Both the position numbers and the translations under genes were made by a program. The notes beneath the pieces were generated by a model, which saw nothing but the letters and a program-made list of their open reading frames with translations, did no database searches and was not told the DNA's origin. This document shows, piece after piece, positions 7,622 through 12,122 of a DNA stretch of 12,122 nt (the stretch's first letter is position 1; each line of letters starts with the position of its first letter). Source of the DNA: an uncultured Prevotella sp. Lineage in GTDB: Bacteria; Bacteroidota; Bacteroidia; Bacteroidales; Bacteroidaceae. Where the stretch lies: contig CAJPPF010000059.1 of the NCBI GenBank assembly GCA_905372445.1, positions 1-12,122 on the forward strand, read 5' to 3'.

Positions 7622-7660
7622 AATCGCTGTTATCATATTGATAGCAGCGATTTATGCTTT
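7622..7660 (+). terminator. Terminator-like hairpin after rpiB
   Basis: AATCGCTGTTATCA (7622-7635) pairs with TGATAGCAGCGATT (7639-7652) with a single G-U wobble. This makes a 14-position stem with a three-base TAT loop, or five bases if the end pair opens. The following TTTATGCTTT is only moderately T-rich. The stem strength, its position 18 nt after the rpiB stop, and the new promoter downstream suggest transcription termination, although the weak tail leaves room for read-through. Confidence 0.6.
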
Positions 7661-7689
7661 AACATATGCTCTTCGCAACAGGAGTTTTA

Positions 7690-7721
7690 TTTGGAGTTTA
7701 AAAAGAAAAGTTGTAACTTTG
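7690..7721 (+). promoter_or_regulatory. Bacteroidetes-type promoter for the kdsA operon
   Basis: TTTG at 7690-7693 is followed after 20 nt by TAACTTTG at 7714-7721. Both match the Bacteroidetes consensus (-33 TTTG, -7 TAnnTTTG) exactly and with standard spacing. Transcription would begin near 7727-7729, giving a leader of about 22 nt, which also supports the kdsA start at 7750. This is the best-formed promoter in the window. Confidence 0.82.
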
Positions 7722-7749
7722 CATATAAAACATACGAACAATAATTATA

Positions 7750-8511
7750 ATGAAGCCGGTATTCATTGCAGGTCCTTGTGTCATTGAGTCAGCAGAACTT
7801 CTTGACATTGTAGCACAGCGTCTTGTCAAGATTAACACGAATCTTGGCACAGATATCATTTTCAAGGCATCATTTGACAAAGCAAACCGTACGTCACTAT
7901 CGTCATTCCGTGGTCCGGGCATAAGAAAAGGCGTTCAGATGCTTGCCGAAATAAAAGAGAAATATAATCTCAGAATTCTCACTGATATTCATGAGAGTTA
8001 TCAAGCTGAACCTGTTGCGGAAGTAGCTGATGTTTTGCAGATTCCAGCATTCCTCTGCCGACAGACTGATTTGCTTGTTGCCGCAGCAAAGACAGGAAAG
8101 ACAGTAAACATCAAGAAAGCGCAGTTTCTCTCAGGCAAAGACATGAAGTATCCAGTACAAAAGGTTATCGACAGTCAGTCAGGACAACATGGTGAAGTGT
8201 GGCTTACCGAGCGTGGTAATAGTTTTGGTTACAACAATCTCGTTGTTGATTTCCGAAACATAACAGATATGCTTCAAATCGTACCTCGGGTCATTATGGA
8301 CTGCACACACTCTGTACAGCGCCCAGGCGGAGCTGACGGCAAAACGGGTGGCGACCGTTCTTTTGTTCCTGCTATGGCAAAGGCTGCAAAGGCTTTTGGA
8401 GCGACAGGCTACTTCTTCGAGGTGCACCCTGATCCTGACCGAGGTCTGTCGGATGCAGATAATATGCTTGAACTCGATAAACTGCAATCACTAATTAAAG
8501 AATTATTGTAA
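7750..8511 (+). CDS. kdsA: 3-deoxy-8-phosphooctulonate synthase (Kdo-8-P synthase)
   Basis: Condenses arabinose-5-phosphate with phosphoenolpyruvate to 3-deoxy-D-manno-octulosonate-8-phosphate, the precursor of Kdo in lipopolysaccharide. The protein has 253 residues, a single TIM barrel, shorter than E. coli KdsA (about 284). Diagnostic segments are FIAGPCVIES (5-14), FKASFDKANRTS (38-49), FRGPG (53-57), LTDIHE (77-82), QIPAFLCRQTDLL (97-109), KKAQFLSG (122-129), GYNNLVVD (160-167), DCTHSVQRPGG (184-194) and FFEVHPDPD (222-230). Cys10, His187, Glu224 and Asp235 correspond to the metal ligands of Aquifex KdsA (Cys11, His185, Glu222, Asp233), so this appears to belong to the metal-dependent class. 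E. coli has Asn at the Cys position. DAHP synthase is a relative, but the KANRTS and DCTHSVQ segments favour KdsA. Its stop shares one base with the kdsD start, implying translational coupling. Confidence 0.95.
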   Translation: MKPVFIAGPCVIESAELLDIVAQRLVKINTNLGTDIIFKASFDKANRTSLSSFRGPGIRKGVQMLAEIKEKYNLRILTDIHESYQAEPVAEVADVLQIPAFLCRQTDLLVAAAKTGKTVNIKKAQFLSGKDMKYPVQKVIDSQSGQHGEVWLTERGNSFGYNNLVVDFRNITDMLQIVPRVIMDCTHSVQRPGGADGKTGGDRSFVPAMAKAAKAFGATGYFFEVHPDPDRGLSDADNMLELDKLQSLIKELL

Positions 8512-9461
8512 TGAACAATATATTGGAATATGGTGCACAATGTTTGAGAGACGAAGCAAACGCTCTCGAAAATCTCATTTCACAATTAGACAACAACTTT
8601 GCAGAAGCTATCGAACTGATGCTCAGTTGCAAGGGGAAAATAATCGTCACCGGCGTTGGTAAGAGCGGACATATCGGCGAGAAGGTTGCTGCTACCCTAT
8701 CCTCAACGGGTACTCCGGCTTTCTTCATGAATCCCCTTGACGCATATCACGGTGACCTTGGAGGTATAACCAGTGATGATATAGTATTGGCAATATCTAA
8801 TTCCGGTAATACAGATGAGCTGCTTCGTTTCATTCCAATTCTTCTACACATGAACGTGCCAATCATTGGAATGAGCAGCGATACGAAGTCTCTTCTGGCA
8901 AAGTACTCCAAGGCACATATACTTGTCAAGGTCGAGAAAGAGGCTTGCCCTCTGAACCTTGCACCTACCTCATCAACAACGGCTCAGCTTGCTATGGGCG
9001 ACGCTTTAGCAATCACACTGATGAGAATAAGAAAATTCCAGCAGACTGACTTTGCACAATTCCATCCAGGCGGACATCTCGGCAAACGTTTACTCACGAC
9101 TGCCGGCGATGTGATGCGTAGTGACGACCTGCCTATCATTCCTCGTGAAATGCACCTGGGAGAAGCTATTATTCTTGTCAGCAAGGGAAAGCTCGGGCTT
9201 GGCTTGTGCATTGAAAACGGTTATCTGACAGGACTGATAACCGATGGTGACATACGTCGCGCCATGGAGCGTTGGCAAGAGAAGTTCTTTAATCGCACTG
9301 TAGGCGACATAATGACACAAAATCCGAAAGTAGTCGCAGTGGACACCAAGATATCAGAGATTCTTACCATCATGCACAGCTACAAAGTGCACATGGTACC
9401 TGTTGTTGACAAAGACAACAAATTGCTTGGAGTCGTCGATCATTACAGCTGTATGTTATAA
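8511..9461 (+). CDS. kdsD: Arabinose-5-phosphate isomerase (KdsD/KpsF/GutQ family)
   Basis: Converts ribulose-5-phosphate to arabinose-5-phosphate, the substrate of KdsA. The protein has 316 residues: a SIS sugar-isomerase domain (about 30-170) followed by two CBS domains (about 196-255 and 264-316). The SIS domain shows TGVGKSGHIG (47-56), STGTPAFFMNP (65-75), AYHGDLG (78-84), SNSGNTDE (96-103) and APTSSTTAQLAMGDALA (151-167), then FHPGGHLGKRL (184-194). Lys51, Glu103, Glu144 and His185 line up, at a constant offset of eight, with the E. coli KdsD catalytic residues Lys59, Glu111, Glu152 and His193. Start and stop overlap with kdsA (TAATG) strongly ties it to Kdo synthesis rather than to a capsule (KpsF) or sorbitol (GutQ) role. 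Family members often sense sugar nucleotides through the CBS pair; that is inference here. Confidence 0.94.
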   Translation: MNNILEYGAQCLRDEANALENLISQLDNNFAEAIELMLSCKGKIIVTGVGKSGHIGEKVAATLSSTGTPAFFMNPLDAYHGDLGGITSDDIVLAISNSGNTDELLRFIPILLHMNVPIIGMSSDTKSLLAKYSKAHILVKVEKEACPLNLAPTSSTTAQLAMGDALAITLMRIRKFQQTDFAQFHPGGHLGKRLLTTAGDVMRSDDLPIIPREMHLGEAIILVSKGKLGLGLCIENGYLTGLITDGDIRRAMERWQEKFFNRTVGDIMTQNPKVVAVDTKISEILTIMHSYKVHMVPVVDKDNKLLGVVDHYSCML

Positions 9462-9505
9462 ATAAAACGCCACATATGAGTGGCTGATCTTAAAATAAAA
9501 GCACT

Positions 9506-10825
9506 TTGAAACAGAAACTTACCTTAAATATTATCATAGGAGTGCTTATGATAATATCTAATCCTTTATATGCCCAATATGCCAGAGACAAGCGTGAGAA
9601 CCCGCAAACAGAAACCATTTCCTCTGACTCACTCATTGTCCGACAGCTACGTCAAAAAGGTATCACCTTTTCTCATAATAACAGTGTTCGATTGTTAAAG
9701 TCGGGCAAAGAGAAGTTCTACGACCTTTTCCTCGCCATAAAAGATGCGAAGGAGAGTATACATATGGAGTATTTCAACTTCCGCAACGACTCTATTGCAA
9801 ACCGCCTATTTGATATTCTTGCAGAGAAATGCCGTCAAGGAGTAGAGGTTCGTCTGCTCTTCGATGCCTTTGGAAACACATCCAACAACCGCCCGCTTAA
9901 AAGAAAACATCTCGATAAGATACGGCAGTTAGGAATACAAATCTATGCGTTCGATCCTATTCGATTCCCTTGGATAAACCATGTGTTCTCTCGTGATCAT
10001 CGTAAAATTGTTGTCATCGATGGAGAGATAGCCTATACAGGGGGAATGAACATAGCCGACTACTACATTGACGGAACAAAAGTTGTTGGCGAATGGCATG
10101 ACATGCACTGCCGCATCGAAGGCGAAGAAGTAAACACTCTGCAGAGAATATTCCTTGAGGCATGGTATAAGGTGACAAACGAGATAATCACTGACAGCAA
10201 ATATTTCCGTGGAAGCAAAAAAAACAAGAATGCTTTTGCTGACCTTGCACCCGACCAATGCAAGTCTTCAGGAAACAAGATGATCGGAATAATAAACCGC
10301 GAGCCACGAATATCTAACGATATAATCAGATATTTCTATATAAATGCCATCAATAGCGCGCAGGACAGCATTAAAATCATAAACCCCTACTTCACGCTTA
10401 GTCCAAAGTTGAAAAAAGCAATTAAGCGTGCCAGCAAACGAGGAGTAAAAGTAGAAATCATGCTCAGTATGAACAACGATATTCTATTAACTCCCGACTG
10501 CGGGTTCTATAACGCCCATAAACTAATGAAGAATGGCTGCAACGTGTGGATTTTCAAACCAGGATTCCATCACACTAAAATAATTACTGTCGACGACAAA
10601 TTCTGCACTATAGGCTCTGCCAATCTTAATGCACGCTCTCTAAAATGGGACTATGAGGCAAATGCAGTAATCGTTGACCAATGTACAACACAACAACTTT
10701 CCTCTATGTTCAATACAGATAAGGCAAACTCTTTCCAATTGACAAAAGAGGTGTGGAACAAGTGGCGCACACCATGGCAGAAATTCCGTGGCTGGTTTGC
10801 CAATCTTCTTTCACCATTCCTTTAA
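9506..10825 (+). CDS. Exported phospholipase D / cardiolipin synthase-like protein
   Basis: A 439-residue PLD-superfamily protein with two HKD motifs: His165, Lys167 and Asp172 in HRKIVVID, and His356, Lys358 and Asp363 in HTKIITVD. Each is followed by the usual glycine/serine-asparagine segment (GGMN, GSANLN). Spacing, the MEYFNFRND segment (87-95) and VRLLFDAFGN (115-124) resemble bacterial cardiolipin synthases, which join two phosphatidylglycerols. Unlike ClsA-type enzymes, which have two N-terminal membrane helices, this one has only a cleavable-looking signal peptide (MKQK, a hydrophobic core, then LYAQ with cleavage near residue 23). It should therefore act in the periplasm or on a membrane surface. 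The start must be TTG at 9506: a frame stop lies at 9491-9493, and later GTG or ATG starts would remove the signal's basic end. It follows kdsD by 44 nt without a clear terminator, so co-transcription is likely. Phospholipase or nuclease activity remains possible. Confidence 0.82.
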   Translation: MKQKLTLNIIIGVLMIISNPLYAQYARDKRENPQTETISSDSLIVRQLRQKGITFSHNNSVRLLKSGKEKFYDLFLAIKDAKESIHMEYFNFRNDSIANRLFDILAEKCRQGVEVRLLFDAFGNTSNNRPLKRKHLDKIRQLGIQIYAFDPIRFPWINHVFSRDHRKIVVIDGEIAYTGGMNIADYYIDGTKVVGEWHDMHCRIEGEEVNTLQRIFLEAWYKVTNEIITDSKYFRGSKKNKNAFADLAPDQCKSSGNKMIGIINREPRISNDIIRYFYINAINSAQDSIKIINPYFTLSPKLKKAIKRASKRGVKVEIMLSMNNDILLTPDCGFYNAHKLMKNGCNVWIFKPGFHHTKIITVDDKFCTIGSANLNARSLKWDYEANAVIVDQCTTQQLSSMFNTDKANSFQLTKEVWNKWRTPWQKFRGWFANLLSPFL

Positions 10826-10885
10826 AGGAGATAGTTAGCAGAAGACCGCTTAGCATCCTGTGACAAATAGAAAGACATCAAATGG

Positions 10886-11809
10886 TCACTGGTTATCTTT
10901 TCCCGTTTTTCCTACTGCTGCGTCAATATTTCTTTTTATTCCAGAGTATTTTGCTCGCTTCACAGCCGAGCCTTTGAATAAGCGAGTATAGTCGTCAACG
11001 GTAAGATTTCCCCATTTCTCACGGTTCATTGCCATGAGCTCATCCTTAGGAGTGAACTCTGCTACATCAGTAGGTATAGCAAAAGAATTCCATGGACAGG
11101 CAGTCTGACAACGGTCACAACCATAAAACATATCGCCCATGGTACGTTTTGCCAACTCTGACAATTCTCCTCTGTTTTCTATTGTCTGATAACTAAGACA
11201 CAGCTCCGAATTGAAAAAATCTCCACAAAGAGCCCCCGTCGGGCACGCATCTTGACAACGATGACATGAACCACAGCGATTTCTTATTGGTTTATCATAA
11301 ACATCGACATCTTCTTGCAGAAACAGCTCGCCAAGAAAAAACATGCTTCCTGCATAAGGAATGATCAAGTTCTTATTCCGACCTATCCATCCAAGTCCAC
11401 TCTGTTCTGCCCAATAACGTTCTAACACAGGGGCGCTATCGCAGAACACCCGGTAGTTCTGTGCACCAATGGCATCAGCCAACTGCCGTAGCTTGTTCTT
11501 TACTACATCATGATAATCGAGTCCTAAAGCATAAGCAGCCAATTGTAGTTCTCCTTCAGGAAATGACCTTAAAGGCGCGTAGTTGAGAGCAACGCTGACT
11601 ATACTACGTGTACCCTCAACAAGCAGCCGAGGGTCGAGACGCTTTTCAAGGTTATTAGCCAAATAATCCATGTCGGCATTGCCATGCTTTTCTATCCATT
11701 CACGATATTTTCGTTCCATATCGGCATTAACTCGAGTTGCCTGCGATATGCCTGAACAGAAAAAGCCAAGACTCAATGCCTCGGCTTTTATTTTTGCAGA
11801 TTCTATCAT
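10886..11809 (-). CDS. queG: Epoxyqueuosine reductase
   Basis: Cobalamin-dependent iron-sulphur enzyme that reduces epoxyqueuosine to queuosine at tRNA position 34 (anticodons GUN). The protein has 307 residues. The catalytic aspartate is Asp124 in FCDSAPVLERYWAEQSGLGWIG (122-143), the QueG hallmark region. Two 4Fe-4S clusters are shown by CGSCHRCQDACP (179-190, Cys179, 182, 185, 189), Cys204, and CDRCQTACP (231-239, Cys231, 234, 238). E. coli QueG is longer (about 379) because of a C-terminal helical extension that is absent here. The gene converges on the PLD gene with 60 nt between the stops, and I see no clear terminator for either in that gap. Upstream lies a 164-nt gap to the end of the minus-strand dehydratase gene. 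The best -7-like match there (TATGGTTG, plus-strand positions 11913-11920) has one mismatch and no properly spaced -33, so the promoter is unresolved. Confidence 0.93.
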   Translation of the reverse strand: MIESAKIKAEALSLGFFCSGISQATRVNADMERKYREWIEKHGNADMDYLANNLEKRLDPRLLVEGTRSIVSVALNYAPLRSFPEGELQLAAYALGLDYHDVVKNKLRQLADAIGAQNYRVFCDSAPVLERYWAEQSGLGWIGRNKNLIIPYAGSMFFLGELFLQEDVDVYDKPIRNRCGSCHRCQDACPTGALCGDFFNSELCLSYQTIENRGELSELAKRTMGDMFYGCDRCQTACPWNSFAIPTDVAEFTPKDELMAMNREKWGNLTVDDYTRLFKGSAVKRAKYSGIKRNIDAAVGKTGKDNQ

Positions 11810-11973
11810 AAGGATGTTAATGAAAAAGTCATACTAATGAGTTTAATCTAAATCGTTCGTAAAACATTAGATGTCATGCGGTGCTATTGACAACATCATA
11901 CAGTAACAAAAACAACCATAAAATTCAATATCAACCTATGATTAACGTTCATAACCGGTAAAGTGAATGGTGA

Positions 11974-12122
11974 TTATTTCACCAGACCCTTTTCCAGATA
12001 TTCAGCAAGATTGGTTCGCATAACACCTGCCACATGGTCAGCTGCGACCTTCTGCATATCGTGATGAACCATAATATGAACAAGCTGTTCGAATGTTGTC
12101 GCCTGAGGATTCCATCCCAATT
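11974..12122 (-). CDS. gmd: Probable GDP-mannose 4,6-dehydratase, C-terminal end (partial)
   Basis: The last 48 codons of a minus-strand gene enter from the right edge and end at a TAA at 11974-11976. The visible tail begins LGWNPQATTFEQLVHIMV, continues HHDMQKVAADH, and ends LAEYLEKGLVK. The pattern LGW-x-P, then TxFEQLV, then MVxxD is the C-terminal signature of short-chain NAD(P)-dependent sugar-nucleotide dehydratases. The wording is closest to GDP-mannose 4,6-dehydratase, which makes GDP-4-keto-6-deoxymannose on the way to GDP-fucose. The cofactor-binding and catalytic (YxxxK) regions lie outside the window, so another extended-SDR sugar epimerase or dehydratase cannot be excluded. It is in the same orientation as queG, 164 nt upstream of it, with no obvious terminator between. 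Confidence 0.62.
   Translation of the reverse strand, partial: LGWNPQATTFEQLVHIMVHHDMQKVAADHVAGVMRTNLAEYLEKGLVK

Noticed and set aside
9469..9484. Small hairpin GCCAC/GTGGC between kdsD and the PLD gene as a terminator
   Set aside because: The stem is only 5 bp with a six-base loop and no following T-tract, too weak to call a terminator.
10824..10830. AAAGGAG just after the PLD stop as a Shine-Dalgarno for a small gene
   Set aside because: No start codon with an open frame follows at suitable spacing before the converging queG gene.
11887..11892. TTGACA resembling an E. coli -35 box
   Set aside because: No -10-like sequence follows at the right spacing, there is no plus-strand gene downstream, and the promoters in this window follow the Bacteroidetes pattern.
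11810..11973. The 164-nt gap between the dehydratase fragment and queG as a possible small gene or RNA
   Set aside because: On the minus strand only a 9-codon frame was found, and I saw no convincing hairpin with a T-tract or strong promoter on either strand.

Overview
The window reads as chromosomal, housekeeping-type DNA from a member of the Bacteroidetes, most likely a Prevotella or Bacteroides relative. Three lines of evidence support this. The promoters carry the Bacteroidetes -7 motif TAnnTTTG, as TACCTTTG before transketolase, TAACTTTG before kdsA, and a one-mismatch version before the first gene. Start codons have A-rich leaders without clear Shine-Dalgarno sequences. The protein types (FucP-like sugar transporter next to galactokinase, short QueG, lipoprotein mutarotase) also fit this phylum. 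Base composition looks moderate and even, and I see no transposase, tRNA, rRNA, CRISPR array or phage gene.

Layout, left to right. (1) Positions 15-4964 hold a galactose-use cluster: a cytoplasmic aldose 1-epimerase, a FucP-type MFS sugar transporter, galactokinase, a strong intrinsic terminator, and then a second aldose 1-epimerase with a lipoprotein signal. (2) After a second terminator, positions 5048-7604 hold transketolase and ribose-5-phosphate isomerase B, the non-oxidative pentose phosphate genes. A terminator-like hairpin closes this unit. (3) Starting from a good promoter at 7690-7721, kdsA and kdsD (Kdo synthesis; stop and start codons overlap by one base) are followed by an exported phospholipase-D/cardiolipin-synthase-like protein. 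(4) On the minus strand are queG (tRNA queuosine synthesis) and, at the right edge, the C-terminal end of a probable GDP-mannose 4,6-dehydratase.

The genes fit together metabolically. External galactose is presented as the correct anomer by the mutarotases, imported, and phosphorylated. RpiB and transketolase set the pentose phosphate pools. RpiB yields ribulose-5-phosphate, which KdsD turns into arabinose-5-phosphate, and KdsA condenses that with phosphoenolpyruvate to give Kdo-8-phosphate for lipopolysaccharide. The PLD protein and Gmd also point towards envelope lipid and surface glycan synthesis.

I looked for an undescribed system and do not see one. The points worth a second look are modest: paired mutarotases apparently in different compartments, a terminator placed almost directly before a gene, an exported two-HKD PLD protein with a TTG start, an intercistronic hairpin, and a transketolase with an altered cofactor motif.
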